Positions 38,701-52,212 of a stretch of DNA of 64,000 bases are shown here, piece after piece (the first letter of the stretch is position 1; each line of letters starts with the position of its first letter). Location: NCBI GenBank assembly GCA_027574665.1, contig CM050657.1, positions 23,042,700 to 23,106,699 of the forward strand, given 5' to 3'. This DNA is from Rhynochetos jubatus. Its lineage: Eukaryota; Chordata; Aves; Eurypygiformes; Rhynochetidae. The notes under the pieces are model-generated. The model was not told the DNA's origin, did not search any database, and saw only the letters and a list, made by a program, of their open reading frames with translations. A program made the position numbers and the translations under genes.

Positions 38701-41157
38701 AGCGGCGAGTGACCGAGTGGAGCAGGGAGGCCTGCAGGAGGGCAGGCACCTCCGGCAGCACTGTCAAGAGCAGGAGGGTACAGCCATCCAGACAGCACCT
38801 AGGAAACACCGCCCTCTGCCATGCTGAATCCGGAGTGGCTAACAAAAGACGCGGCCTTTGCGTGCTTATTAAAAATCCCCATCCTCTCGCACACAGCGCC
38901 GAATCATTTGTTAAACCCTCACAACAAACACAAAAGACAACAGGAAATAAACACAGGGCAAACACCCACCTGCTGGTTTTGAGATGGAAGAAAATGAAGT
39001 ACCTTGTATATTAACATCTTTGGTTCCATGAAATAATGTGCTTGTGCTAGTTAAACAATCCATGCTGGCAAGAGCTCATTCCCATTGTTCCCAATGCTTC
39101 AGAAGGTTTGCAGAACAGAAAAACGGCACCACTAATGTTTCATTTCATCCCCCTCCAATGCATGTTGTGAATGACTAAAAGTCAAACACACCCCTACCGG
39201 GTTTAAAAATTATAAATTATTATAATCCTCCTACTGATGGGCAGAAGGGTTAGCAAGAGCGTAACTGAAAGGCTGGTACTTCAGCACAGCCAGTAATTGT
39301 GAACAGAAGAGGGATGGAGGGTTGTGGACACACAGTTCTGTAGGAACACGTTACACGATTGATAGTCACGCTGTGACCGAAGAAGCAAAAAGCCACATGC
39401 CGCCTAGAAGAAATGTTTGTGTTTTTAAGGACTTAATGAGAGCAATGTATGTTTCTCTATCAGCAGAATTTGCAAAGCAAGAAGAGGAAAGTAAAGGCAG
39501 GAAAGCAGGCAGCGAGTTAGTTACTAACAGGTGTTGCAGCATGTAATCACACAACTCCTTTAAACAATTGCAGTATTTTTCTTATCTTACCACTTTTCTG
39601 CTCTTGACACACGATAGACATGTTTTGTCTGCGTATGACATTTTACCAATAGCAGAGTATTCTCTCAGCTCCATGTGCACAGTGAATCATTGCAACATTT
39701 GGAGCGGAGATTTATGCACAGTAATTAGAAAGCATTCCCTAGTTTTCTCTGGGAGAGGTGAGGGAGGGTCTCACATCCATCCTTGCCCAGCCTCAACCAT
39801 TCCTGACCGGGAGAGCACACTGTCTGTCACAGAGCACTGTGGTACCAAGCCTGTCCATTCTAAACCCATTCTGGAGCCTGCACTCGACAGGCAGATATTC
39901 CACACTTAAGCATGCTTACTTACCACGGTGCCAGCAAAGCCGCAGGGTCAGTTCCCTCTCAAGTCCTGGGGGAAGCCTGGAAAGGGACTGGGCTTCTGGG
40001 CTGAGCTGCCGCTAAGGGTGCAGTACAAACCCCATGTGTGTTCCCACAAAAAGCAGACCTTGGACAGCCCATGCTCTTGGTTGCCTCTCTAGAGTGTTTC
40101 TTCCAAACAAACCTGCACAAGTGGCTACTGAAACCTTTCTACTCATTTCACTGCTGAGCTGAGGCAGATTTAGAAACCCACTTGTATGTCATCAAGCAGT
40201 TGCCAAGATTCGTGCTCAGAAGGGTTTCTTTGCACAGGCTCAAAAGTTAGTTGTTCCATTTAGATGAAAGTTTAGCCTCTGGAGAAGTGGATGGCAGCAA
40301 CAGAAGTCTCCCAGGAAATTACTGTGCTTCTCATTTTTTCCAGGGCAGAAGGATTCTGCAATCCCGTCAGCAGTGAACTGTGCTTACTACCTGTCTTCCA
40401 GAGGGTTCGTGTTTTGAAGCTTGTTACACTCAGCTGAGTATGTCTGACAATGATTGCTTTAGAGCCATTAGTAGAGCTTATCAGCATCTATTTTAGATGT
40501 TTTTCCCTTTGCAGAGCATGGATCCTACACCGGTTTCCTTGTGCGTGTCTGCTCCAAACCTATCAGAAGGTTAATAACGGCGCTGGCTGGCTCTGACGCG
40601 GTAGATGGCCTCAGCTTATTGGGAAGCTGACACTCCTCAGTGCCATCTCCTCCTGTCTCGGGTAAGAGATCAAACCAATCAAACCCATTTCTAGTTACGC
40701 TGTTCCTTGCACCCAGCAGGAACTAGGTGGTAGTTCCTTCTTGCTCCTGTCAAGAATTTGTCCACCAGAGAAAAACTCCCCTCCAACAGCTCCCTGTGAC
40801 TGCCAGCACTGCTGATGAGATGCCATACTAGGACTGTCCCTGTGCAAACCCACATTTTGCTGTGGTCCCTAAATAGGGGCAGGAGCATTATGGGTGGACT
40901 GAACAGTTTAATTCATTTTTGCAGAGGTCTAAAACAGAAAGATGCTTCCGCAATTTTCAACTCAAAAACCTTTACATAAGGAAGATGTTACCTTTCAGCA
41001 CCAACAACTTGAACTAGAGGTTAAATTAATGTTTGATGAACAACTTTTGGTGCGTGGCTCTGTCTTTTCTTCTGGATTACATGGATTAGCAGCCCTTGGA
41101 ACACAGTTTATCAGATAAGACTTCAAAGTGGATGAATTGTAACCATTAGTAATTTCA
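35791..41157. other. unique non-coding DNA
   Basis: I recognise no gene. The segment at 38,640-38,990 is locally GC-rich with some CpG and might be a small regulatory element. The stretch at about 37,240-37,420 faintly recalls old LINE sequence ('attaattaaaatgttaaacc') but the match is too weak to call. Confidence 0.5.
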
Positions 41158-41162
41158 GACAC
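41158..41162 (+). repeat. target-site duplication, left copy (GACAC)
   Basis: Five bases immediately before the TG start of the LTR. The identical pentamer follows the CA end of the LTR at 42,157-42,161. A 5-bp duplication is usual for ERVL-type integration. Confidence 0.9.
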
Positions 41163-42156
41163 TGTTGTGGTTTAGGCCCAGCCAGCTACTCAGCCCCATG
41201 CAGCCGCTCACTCACACACTCCTCCCAGTGGGATGGGGAGGAGGAAATACAACAAAAAGCTTGTGGGTTGAGACAAAGACAGGGAGGGATCACTCACTAA
41301 TTATGGTCACAGGAAAACAGTCTTGACTTGGGGAAAAAATTTAGAACCTAGGACACAGTGGAAGAAGGAAAAAAAAGAATCAATTTAATTAGTTACCAAT
41401 CAAAGCCGAGTAGGGCAATGAGAGATAAAACCCAGTCTTAAAGACATCTCCACCCCCAGGCTCAGCTTTGTTTCCAACTTCTCTACCTCCTCATCCCAGC
41501 AGCACAGGGGGATGGGGAATGGGTGTTGTGGTCATACATTTTCTCTTCTGCTCCTTCCTCCTCAGGGGAGGATCCTCACACTCTGCCCCTGCTCCAGCGC
41601 CAGGTCCTCCCATGGGAGACGGTCCTCCACCAACTTCTCTGCCATCAGCCCTTCCCATGGGCTGCAGTTCTTCACAAACTGCCCCAGCGTGGGTCCCTCC
41701 ATGGGGCACAGTCCTTCAGGAGCGGCCTGCTCCAGCGCAGGCTTCCCATGCAGTCATGGGCTCTTTGGGTGCTGCCGCCTGCTCCAGTGTGGGGTCCTCC
41801 CCGGGCTTCAGGTGGGTCTCTGCCCCCCGTGACCCTCCATGGCTGCAGGACACACCCTGCCTTCTCACCATGGGCTGCAGGGGAACCTCTGCTCCGAGCA
41901 CCTCTTCCCCACCTTCCTGCACTGACCTGGGGGTCTGCCTGAGTGTCTCTCCCACACCCCACTCCTCTCTCCACTGCAGGTTCCCTTTCCCCTCTTAAAA
42001 ATGTTCTCTCAGAGGTGCTACCACCATCGCTGACGGGCTCGGCTGTGGGCAGAGCTGGGTCTGACTTGGAGCTGGGGAATCTTCCAGCAGCTTCTCACAG
42101 AAGCCACCCCTGCAGCCCCTCCCCTGCTACCAAACCCACCACACAAACCCACCACA
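41163..42156 (-). mobile_element. solo LTR of an avian ERVL-like endogenous retrovirus
   Basis: The 994-bp element begins TGTTGTGG and ends CCACCACA, so its ends form the usual TG..CA inverted termini. It is bracketed by an exact 5-bp duplication (GACAC). The left end carries the familiar avian LTR phrase 'tgtggttta..cccagcc' followed by 'cagccgctcactcac'. The right end, read on the minus strand, has the 'gtggcttctgtgagaagctgctgg' phrase that opens this LTR family, so transcription orientation is minus. A relaxed TATA-like stretch (minus-strand reading of 41,994-42,003) precedes the tandem block. The usual AATAAA near the far end appears mutated. No gag, pol or env sequence is present, so the internal part was lost by LTR-LTR recombination. 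Long open frames across it (up to 176 codons) are by-products of its GC-rich repeat block. Confidence 0.93.
41589..41888 (-). repeat. internal diverged tandem units of the LTR
   Basis: About seven units of roughly 32-52 bp each begin on the plus strand with CTGCYCC-like sequence and contain a CATGG core (CTGCTCCAGCG.., CTGCCATCAGC.., CTGCCCCAGCG.., CTGCTCCAGTG.. and so on). They fill 300 bp of the LTR. Unit length and sequence vary, so the array predates this insertion and is a family trait rather than a local expansion. Confidence 0.75.
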
Positions 42157-42161
42157 GACAC
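42157..42161 (+). repeat. target-site duplication, right copy (GACAC)
   Basis: Exact partner of the pentamer at 41,158-41,162. The lack of mismatch shows only that these five bases have not mutated. Confidence 0.9.
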
Positions 42162-45100
42162 CTTATACACAAGATCACCAGTTGCCACGAACAGTTCTCC
42201 TTAGGGAACACAACCTGTGTGGTATATATTTACCTCTTAATATTACCGGCCAAGTAGAAGCAGGGCAGTAATATTTCAAAGCGTTAGCATGTTCCATTAC
42301 ACGAAGTATACATCATCTGGAAAACTGATATTGTTGGTCTTGTTGAGAAATCTTTTTGGTTTTCAAGTTTTAAAATTCAGTGACGCAATAAGTGAACTGG
42401 GCATTTTTCCCTTTGCTCCTCTTTCCCAAGAGTCAGTCCTGCCCAGCAGCCATTCCTGTGACAAAGAATACTGTGAATCCACCGTAAATAACACAGTCCA
42501 GATCTGTGCACACGAGCTGAAACAGAGACCAAATACCTTGCAGAGGAGACAAGTGCTCAGTTTCATCGTAGAAGAGATATTACGCAGTGCCTTACATGCA
42601 ATAGCCTTAGCTACAGGTTTGCTGTCAGCTCAGCCCAGAACAACATTTAAAATCATTAAGAACTAGACCTGACAGGCAACGGGAAATCAGCAAGACAGGG
42701 CCTAATGCGATGAAAGGATTTAGCGTGTGTTCTGCGTTTTAATTTTTTCTGTATGAACTCTAATTCTAGAAATAGTTTAATAAAAAAAAAAAATCCAAAG
42801 AAAGATGAGACATCCTTATGATGGAATAATGAAGTCAAATGAGGTTAGCACGTGCATCAGTAAATACATATGGAATGGTAACAAGATGCAGTCATAGTGG
42901 CAGGGCACAGTGTGCTCAGAGAGTTAAGTAGAAGCAGGGACACTGATGTTTCTAATTCATCTCACCAGTGGATCCAGAAATGGCCCTCAAAAAGCTAAGG
43001 CCCAGTTAGTGGCCTGCTGAAGCCTTATTATCTTCCTTGCAAGCACCATCTCTGTAGGGACCAAACCCAAAGGCATTGTACATAGAGAGGAAAAACTCAG
43101 AATTTGTTTCCTATGGGAAATTCTGATTTTGTGAAAGGCTTTGTTCTGAATTAGAACAAGAAGAAATTCAGAAATATTCAGAACTAAGTACATCGGGGGT
43201 GGGGAAGCAGCCAAACCATTTTTTCCCCCCAAATAAAACAGAACAGTTGATTGCTCCCAGCTCTGGAGAATTTTCTGCATGTTTTCCTGCGGAGAGACTT
43301 CACAAGAAGTCCTGGAAAGTTGTCGGTGGGACCTTAGATAGAGAGGAAGGAAAACCCCTCGAACAAGGGCCTTCAAGGCTCTCTGCCAAGGAGACTAGAG
43401 TAAGCCATCTCACACTGGCGTTGAGGAGCCCAGAGCTTTCCATTTCTAGACCCCATAGCCGAGAGCCCCGAGGGCCTGAGGTCCCAAACCTCTCAACAGC
43501 CCACACACAGAGCTTGCGCTTGAACTGCGAGTCCTTCAGTTCCCCAGCACCAACGAGGCAGCAAGAAGCCAGACGGCTCTCTATTAGAAACTCAGGAATA
43601 TGTCAGCAATAGGTTGTCAAACAGCCAGGTTTCCTCAAACATTTTGGTTTTGACATAACTGACATTTTCCAACAAACCCCCTCTCCTAGAGGGGAAAAAA
43701 AAGTGTTCTTGGAAAGCTCCCATCCAACTGTACTTGTGATATACACCTACAGAAATAGCGCTGCATTTAAAGTCCTTTCTAGCTTAATTTATGTGAACCT
43801 TACCAAAAAAAAGGAGTACGATCACATGTGATGAGTGCCTAATAGTATGCGATACCCTCCTGTGGAAAAAGCATCTCCAAGAGAGAACAGTGCATCTACG
43901 TAACAGTCCTGTATCGCAATCTGTACATGTCTGGCTCTTGTCACTGAAATAACACCTTGGTATTTCATTCTTGGGACTGCTAATTAGAGCATACTACCTT
44001 CCTTTGTGGTAACATATTCTCATGCACAGCTTGACATTACGGTGCACACAGATTGCCCAGAGAAATGCAAGCTTCTGCTTTTTTTGGTGTGATAATTGAT
44101 CTGAACTTGCCTGCATTCATTTCCCTCAAGATGCTTCAGATTAAATGAATGAATCTCGTGGCTGCAGAAGAGCTGAGTATTAAAAGGATTATGCTCACCG
44201 CAAGAGACCCAGTACTCCTACATCCACAATCACTTTTACACACTTCCTACCTGCTCATCAAAAAACGTCATCTCCTCACTAAATGTCAGCGAGTTGTGGA
44301 GTTCTGCTGAGCTTAGAGGTAGAGACGCACCGACAAATTTTGCTCAGGCAGACTGCATACCAAGAAGTACTGCTAAGGTTAACGACCTAATGATTAACAG
44401 CAGAAGACACCTTTGCAGGCAGATGAACTTCACCAACAGAATTACTAAAATGACAACGAACTTTGCTCTCTTCCAGTTTTATACATCACTGCGCCCTGGG
44501 AAGGTGCAATCTCCTCCCAGAATCATGACCAGTCATTTAGCGGTCGTGTTTGTAAACCTAATGAGGGCTACACAACCCTTCCTCATTTTAAGAGGTGTCT
44601 TAGTAACACTGAAATGATTCCTAAAAATGTAGGATGGAACTAGCAACTGTATCCCCTGAAGAAAAGGTCGTGAAACAGCAATTGCTACAGGGCAGCAGTA
44701 TAGTAGGTTTTGCCAGCATTTGAGCAGAGGAGATGCTGGCAAGGGATTAAAGCGAAGCCACCAGCAGCAGGCACAACATCCTCAGCTCTCATCATGGGAA
44801 TTGCAGAATCGGAATTACGCTCTTTGCAATGGATGTCCCTCCCTGCTTGAATGGACCCTTGGGGGGCAGACCCAGTCTTGCAGACCTCCCTGCCTAATGG
44901 CTTCTGCTCTTTCATCCCCCCATCTGCCAGTACCAGTTTTCAGATTTCGTATTCACATCAGAGAAGTCCTTCTATTAACTGGGTGGGACAAGGCCCTGGC
45001 ATCCCTTGCCAGAAGCTAGGCATGGACACAAAATAACTGGAGTCAAGATAAGGATTTTACCACACTCTTCACTCCTTAAGCTACCTATGAACCAGAGAGT

Positions 45101-46536
45101 TTGTGCTGGGCTACACTAGAGACAGAAAGCTAGACCAGGAAATTGATGTGGCGCATCCAGTGAGAGACTACGGAGAACTAACTAGTGACTGCTTTAAATA
45201 TATACATTACGTGGTATTTTATAGAGCAGGAGAGGAAAGTGTTTCCATTTATTCCTCACTAGAAGTAAAGAAACAATCAAATCAGAAAGCAGAAATTACA
45301 GGCAGCCAGGCATTCTTATACTGACTTTCGCTGTTTGTATGCCAGAAATAAGAGGGGAAAAAAATAAAAATTAAAAACTTTCACATATGCTCCCTTCCCT
45401 GCCTACATCTCCAACCAAATGAAAAGTCATCTGTAGCCACATTTGCCTGGGAACGATGACTTAGATATGTCATCCCATCCTTCCTACACACACAAAGTCA
45501 CCAACACTCTCCAGTTGTGGCCACTGAATTATGCCATCTGTGCTTACAAGCGTCCAATCCACCCCAGGACCACTCGGATCTGGTGCCGCACCCTTCTCTC
45601 CATGGGGGAGCCACCGACACGCAGCTCTCTCACGCGGGATGACAGCACCTTCTTCACAGTATATGGCGAGTCTGCACAAAATGCAGGGCTGGAGAGAGAC
45701 CACCACCATATCCCCCTGAAACTGCAGGGGCACCACTCACACCAACCTCCCAAGCACAGCAAAAGTACAGCCAGAGCGTGGTGCCCACGTACACACTTTT
45801 GGCAAGGATCAGTATTTGCCTCTAGGACACATCGCTTAGAAAGCCGGTGTCACTCCTTGTCCCCCCAATACACTGTGTAACACAAAGCTTGCTCTAAGCA
45901 GGAGATTTGAAACGAACATGCAGGAGGTAAGAGGGGATTGACAAAGGCTAGGTACTATGCCAGAGCGCTTTACAATGTATTGCTTGTCTTCAAACTCTAC
46001 CACTAAATAACCCTTCCTAATGGGGACTCAATGGCCACAAAACTGGGCTGTGTGCGTGGGCTGGGGGGAAGTTCAAGTGAGAGCAGCAGATTGCTCTTTA
46101 AGGCTCTCTTACATAAGACGGCTGCAGAATCCCTCAATGGCTCTTAGAAACACTTCAACCAGAAAAACACACGGGATGGCTGAACAGCACAGCACGGGGG
46201 GAACAAAGCGCAGCTGTATTCCCAACCTGACGTCCATGAAACTTTTTAGATAGGAGCGGTATGGGAATCCCTCGCGCTTGTGCTGTGCATCGAATTTAAC
46301 GTCACGCTTCATGGGAAGCACTCCGTTAAGGAACCAAAAGTATCCAACAGCTAGCTGGCCTCCAGCGAACGTGGCCTGGCCTGACAGGCAGCTTCGGTAC
46401 GCAGAGGGTGTGAGTGGGCACCCATGAAAATGGTTTTAGTGTGGGGCTGACAGAGAGGTGACCTTTAGGACATACTAGCGTTAAAAAAAAAATACTGTCC
46501 ATGCTGACGTCAAGTAATGTTGAGCTATTTTTTCCA

Positions 46537-46554
46537 TTTTTTTTTTTTTTTTTT
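46537..46554 (+). repeat. poly-T tract (T18)
   Basis: Eighteen uninterrupted T. On the minus strand it would be the A tail of a retrocopy lying to its right (46,555 upward), but I recognise no source gene there. Confidence 0.95.
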
Positions 46555-47970
46555 AACATATATATGATGCATTGGAAAAAATTAAAGCTTTGACGACTAA
46601 AAGCTGGCATTAATAGGCCACGTGGTTGTTTCTCTTTGCTTTTAAGTAAAGTTTGAACCTTTTAAAAGAAAAATGAGATGTCAGTTTTCCCAGAAAGCCA
46701 TTTAACTAGCTCTTGAGTAAATAACCTCTGCTTATAATGGAGCTTGTCCCTGTAGTGCCTTGCCCACCAGCCCCAGAACTAAGCAAATTCACCTCTAGGG
46801 TCACCTCTTGCAAGGATGCAATTCTCTGCTGTCTGAAAACACGACAGATCTGCTATCCGTTCATCTCTCAGTGACGGACTGGATTCCTTGCTCTCTTCTG
46901 CTCTTTCAGAACAGGCTCCCTACTAGTGCTAAGTTCAAACTGTTGGCTAAGCAAAGAGCAGGGTTGGAAAAACCCATTTCAAGGAAATGGAAAACCAACT
47001 GTTTTATCAAATTGGAACAAGATTCAGACTACTTCATCTGAAGTCCTGGAAAATTCGAATTTTGCTCTAGGGATACTCATGTGACTGTCAATAAAAGCAC
47101 TCCAATATGATTTCACGTTTCCTGTACTGTTCTTGCTGCAGGTAAGCTAGAAAGGTAAATCTATCACCATCATACCATACACTGACATACGTAACTCGGG
47201 TGAGTTGTGAGAGTGTGCTAGCCTTGGAAAAACACAGCATCTAAAACCTGGGAACCAACACCTTCCCCCAGAAACAGCCACCACAGGTCTGTTTGCTGTC
47301 CGAGCAGGTGAAAAGGCCCAGTTCCCGCAGCTAGAGCTGCACGCAGGTGGGATGGATGCTCTTGCACCACTTCAGGAAGGAACTGGCACATTCACTAGTT
47401 GCACTTTCAGGAGTTGCAGATGGCATCCCTCCAGCATAACATAGTTTTACAAGTACTGACATGAAAACCCCTCGAGACAAAACATACATGCAGCATAAGC
47501 CTAATATCAGTAGCTCAGCTTGGGCTGGCTCCAGCGTACCTCCTTCCAGCAACAACACCAATCCCCATAGCACACCTCATCAGGCACAAAACTAGGTCAC
47601 TGTACCTTCACAATGAAAGTAAAGACTTAGCTATAGATAAGCAGAAAGAAAAAAAATCCCACCATGACAAGAGGTCATTATTTTTCATTTAGTAACCAAA
47701 TACTTCACAGACTGGGCCGTCATCGCCTGTGGAGAAATGGAGCAAACCCTTCTTCTCACTGTGGATAGCAGGAGTCCAGCACCACCGGATGGTCAGGAAC
47801 CTCCCTTTATCAAAGCACACCACCTGCTCTGGCCCCATCTCTAACGCCGTGTAAATGATGTGTCTATGCTGCAGGGCTGTCAGTAGAGCCAGTGCAGCGG
47901 GGAGGAGGGATTTCTGGGTAGCACAGGTCTCATTTAAACACCAGGTGCCTTGCTCTGCTCTGAGAGAAAA

Positions 47971-48007
47971 GCTGGGTCATTTAGCCATTTTAGCTGGGTC
48001 ATTTGGC
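47971..48007 (+). repeat. imperfect 15-bp direct duplication
   Basis: GCTGGGTCATTTAGC and GCTGGGTCATTTGGC differ at one base and lie 22 bp apart start to start. A local slippage duplication is the simplest explanation. Confidence 0.7.
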
Positions 48008-51000
48008 TGTTGTTTTAACTTAATCTTTGTGCGAGAGGACTGCAAGAAAGGTGCTCTATAAACTCAGCTTGACCTTAGATTTTGCAACACTGAAGGCATA
48101 ACAGGTGTGCTAAGGTTAAAACACTTTTGACTTTTCAAGAGGCTAAACCAAGCATTTTCAAAGAATTGCCTAGAATTAAAAGTTGCAAGCTCTTCTGAGA
48201 CTAAATCACAGTACAAGACTGGCTGAATGTTACTTAAACTTCAGTTCTTTTCTCTCTCTGGTATTTCAGTTCACCTCAGTGGTTTCTCCAGCTAACTCAG
48301 TAATTCAGGTGATACAACAAGATTTTTTGCTAGTGATTCATATTAACTCAGAGTTAGAAGACTCACTAAAGCCATTTTAAGGCTGCTGCTTTGATGCCAG
48401 GAGCCGCGATCAGTTTAGATCAGTTGATTTAAATAACGCAGGGCTTGAAGGGGATCCCTGTTCCCACTGCACAGCAACACACGTGGCCATCAAGCTGCCT
48501 TTCCATAGCTATTATCCAAGACTTAGCCACACAGCAGACTTGTGTCTCTAGTCCAGGATCTACAGGGGCCGAAGCGGGAGTACAGTTGGGAGGGTTATGC
48601 TCTCACTTCACTGGGCAAAACGAAACAGAACAGTGTAATAAACCAGCGGTCCTAAACCTTGAATTTCAGGGACTGCCCCCCCTTTCCCCACTTGTTGCCT
48701 TTCTTCTTATCTCATGAGCTGTGGCCAAACACCCCTCTTTCTGCACACATCTGTTCAACTCTGCTCACCCAGTTAGTGCCTATCCTCATCCCCCAGGCTA
48801 GCAATCCACTCCCATCTACCTCCTGCAGAAGCAGCCTGTTCTCCAAGATCCTTATGGAAGTAGCCACCATCCTCTAGTATCCACTCCAGAGAAGCAGGCT
48901 GTTGCCAAGGAGAGGGGCAGAGCCCAAGGCCAGGCAGGCTGCAGCTGCCTGAGCCAGAGGTTGAGCTGCTCTGAAGGGAAACACAAGGCAGTTACCTCTG
49001 GCCGGACTGTGCGATCCTGGCTACTGCGTCCACTCTCACGCCTCTATCAGGGCCATCATCAGCTTGGTGCTTTTACCGAGCTGTGGCAGGCTCCTGGCTG
49101 TTCCAGCTGCAGTGCGTGCTGGAGCAGGGCTTGCTCTCTCCTAGAGGGAAGCATGACAGACCACCTGGAAGCATCCCACAGGCCAGGCTGAGGCCAGTCC
49201 CTGAAATCAGTGCTTCGCTGCTCAGGCTCCATTACCAGAGTTTGGAGGTGATGATACGGTGCCTCCTACATGAAGGACTGACCTCCACTACGAGCAGATC
49301 CAACTCCTCTGTTACTTCAGGAAGTATACAATGTGTGTGAAGTTCTGTCCAGAGTTTGGGGCAGGAAGGGAGAGCTCTTTTGCTTTGTAAAGGACAAAGA
49401 TTAGTTTACATTCAGGGTACGACCTAGAAAAAGTGTGAGGCAGATCTGACATTTTAATGCAACGGTACAGCTAGTCCTTATATTCTTTTGCACACGTAGA
49501 GTTTAGGCAGCAAGAAAACTGGTCCCTGCTCAGACAAACCCCTCAGACTACAGCAAATAGGGTTAGTGAGAAGTGACTTGCAACACTGGGACATCCTCCG
49601 AGAACAATTCCCAAAGGAAGAGTTTCTTTTCTTGACAGAGATGGAAGAGGACAGAGTCTGGGTATGGCACACAGACCTCACGAGAACTAGGGCTGGTCTA
49701 GAAGTGGAAGGAAAGACTGGAGGAAAAAAAAAATTAGATTCAACTCATTGTGCAGCATAAATGAAGACACTTCATACAGACCTCTGGCAAAATAGGTAAC
49801 AAAAGGCAGGCAACAACAACACTCCTCACGGATAACAGCGTGGCTTATGTGGTCTTCAGAAATTTGATCATGTGAACAAAATAAGTTGTCCAATATGTTG
49901 GCAATTTAAATGAAAAGCCTTGGATCAAGAAACATACTTTAATGTTGCAACAGTGTGGAATATATTGCCCTCTGGGCAAACAAAAGCCAAAATATTTTTC
50001 TATGTTTCTGCTTTAATTACTTCTTAGGAAAGAAATGGCCACATCAAACTAGGTCAAGATGACGAATCACAGTAAATAAAGCCTGCCGTGTTGTTTCATC
50101 AAAATTAGGTTCTGTAACATCTTCTTGGTCTAATTGGGATTCCACAGGAACCGGTGAACCTGGCTGGGCAGCCCATGTTAACCCGTAGGAGCAGGGCACC
50201 AGGAACAGCTCATCATGCTGAGATTTTGGAAGCTGCAGTGGAGCCTGCAGAACGAGTCAATTTATTATTCTCCTTTCAGGGGAGAAGGAAAGTATTTCCA
50301 CAGCCCAAACTGAAGTGTCGGTAACACTGAACAAAAGCACAATAGCACACTTGAGTAGGAAAGAGTGATTTCACAGCACTTGCAGATGAAAGACAACATG
50401 CCCCATAACACGGTATAAAAATATCCCCAAATCTCCTACTTTACAAAGTGATTCAGTGAAGAGCTATAAATAAGCAGGAGAGTCAGATGTTACAGTGAGA
50501 GAGGCTGGTGGCTTAACAACACATTAAGCTGGTTTGGATAGTTAAGAATCAGTGAGTATGGTCACACAGCAGTAAGATAAATAAGCAAATAAAAAGAATA
50601 TATAAGCCTTTCAGTGGCTCTTGACAAGTAGATGTAAACAGAAGATTTTTTTTTTCCTGTATACACTGATGAGATTATAAAAATGTGACCAGATGTCTTC
50701 TATGCTTCATAATACCCCATGAACCTTCGAGACATCTGTAGAAAATGCTTTGAGGATATCATTTTGATATGCTGCCTTCTGCTTCCCTTCACTAATATTG
50801 TTTCCCTTAACAGTGGACACAGAGATTGACTTCAAGCAGCTGTTCAACCCAGAGCAATCCAATTCTCTTCATTTTAACAGGATAAGGAGGCTACAATAAG
50901 TGTATTAACTTGAAGGCCCTACAGGAATAGTTTCTTGCTTAAATAGTACTTGCACTGACAAACAGAATCAATACAAAGTTAAAATTGTAGAACCTGCCCC

Positions 51001-51585
51001 TACCAGACCAGGTTGGTATTGGCAGGTTAGTTGCACAGCATCTTCCAAAATTTACCTTTTGACATTTTGTATGCCGACCGGCAGAACGTAACCACCAACA
51101 TAAGATAATTTTTGTCTCATTCCATTTTATAATCCATATGAAGCTAGCAATAAAGCTATGGATGATTTAGGGATTGGCTCAATGTGCCATGTCTGATCCA
51201 CTTGAACCAACTGCTGATGAGCCAAGATCAGCATTAGCCGGACCACTCATTACTTGAACAAGGGCTGTGAAAACTGCTATTTGCATTGGTTTGCCCACTG
51301 ACTATTTGCTGGTTCCATAAAGTTATTTTATTTTCAATTTAACTTCAGATTGCTACAAATAGTTTCATTTTTATTTTCCAAGGAAGCCAAAAGTATTGGA
51401 ACAAAGTATGTCCAATCTATAATAAAAAAGCATGTCTGAAAGCATGTGTCAAAGCTAGAAAGGGACATACTTTGAATGACTGAAATAAAAACCAAAACAG
51501 TGAGTCCAGCAGAAAATTTTGTGAGTTCCATACGCACTTCCTTTTTTTTTCAAAATTCAGATGAAATCATTTAACGTAGCTTTTC

Positions 51586-52212
51586 TTGCCTACAAGTAAT
51601 TCCTGTGGTACCCAGAGAGACAAATTCTTGCAGCAACCCTTGTCTGAATGCAGTATCAGATTGGATAGGCCTAGCATCTTCATATTTCCTTATGATTGCT
51701 TACGCAAATTAACCATAAACATACCCTTAATAATCATGAGGCACATTTCTATCCCAAAACACTGCAAAGAAGAGAAAGTGGTCTACTCAAGAGATGGCCC
51801 CACACCACGTTTGCTTTTGTACCTAGTTCTCTGTTCCAGCTCTGTCTCCTGCAAGAAAGGTTTCCAGACCTGCCAGAGAGACAGGACAACTAGTTCCACT
51901 GAACCCAGATTAGTGTTGCTTGTTGGACTCCAAGGTAAGCTCCAGGGGTTTTACTCCTCCAGCACAGTGGCCCAGGAGTCCGTGGAGGACTTCAGTGGGA
52001 GCCACCTTGCACCTCTCCTGCATCAACTTTTCAAAGACCCAAATAAGGAAAGGCATTTGGCATTTCATGTGTCAGACAGATGGATTGGAGGAATAGTACT
52101 TGGAGTGTTGAACAGTGTGAATGAGGCATTTGGGGATGGATTTAAAACATTATATAGTGAGCATGGTGTACTGACAAAATCATTGGAGCTTGGGAATCTG
52201 GTTATGCTTTAA
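51586..52212 (+). other. longest open frame in the window, probably not a gene
   Basis: The frame is open for 208 codons, but the first codon is TTG. From the first ATG (51,736) it encodes 158 residues. I see no signal peptide, repeated motif, zinc-finger spacing or family signature. The sequence has normal background composition and no flanking poly-A or strong splice sites. An open frame of this size is uncommon but not surprising in 64 kb read in six frames, so I favour chance. A lineage-specific exon or decayed retrogene cannot be excluded. Confidence 0.15.

Noticed and set aside
41468-41998. 176-codon plus-strand open frame and overlapping 139- and 106-codon frames
   Set aside because: All lie inside the solo LTR and arise from its GC-rich tandem units. 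They have no family motif and differ in every frame.
48640-48700. Phrase resembling the end of an old amniote interspersed repeat ('ccagcggtcctaaacc')
   Set aside because: The match ends after about 20 bases, so chance is more likely.
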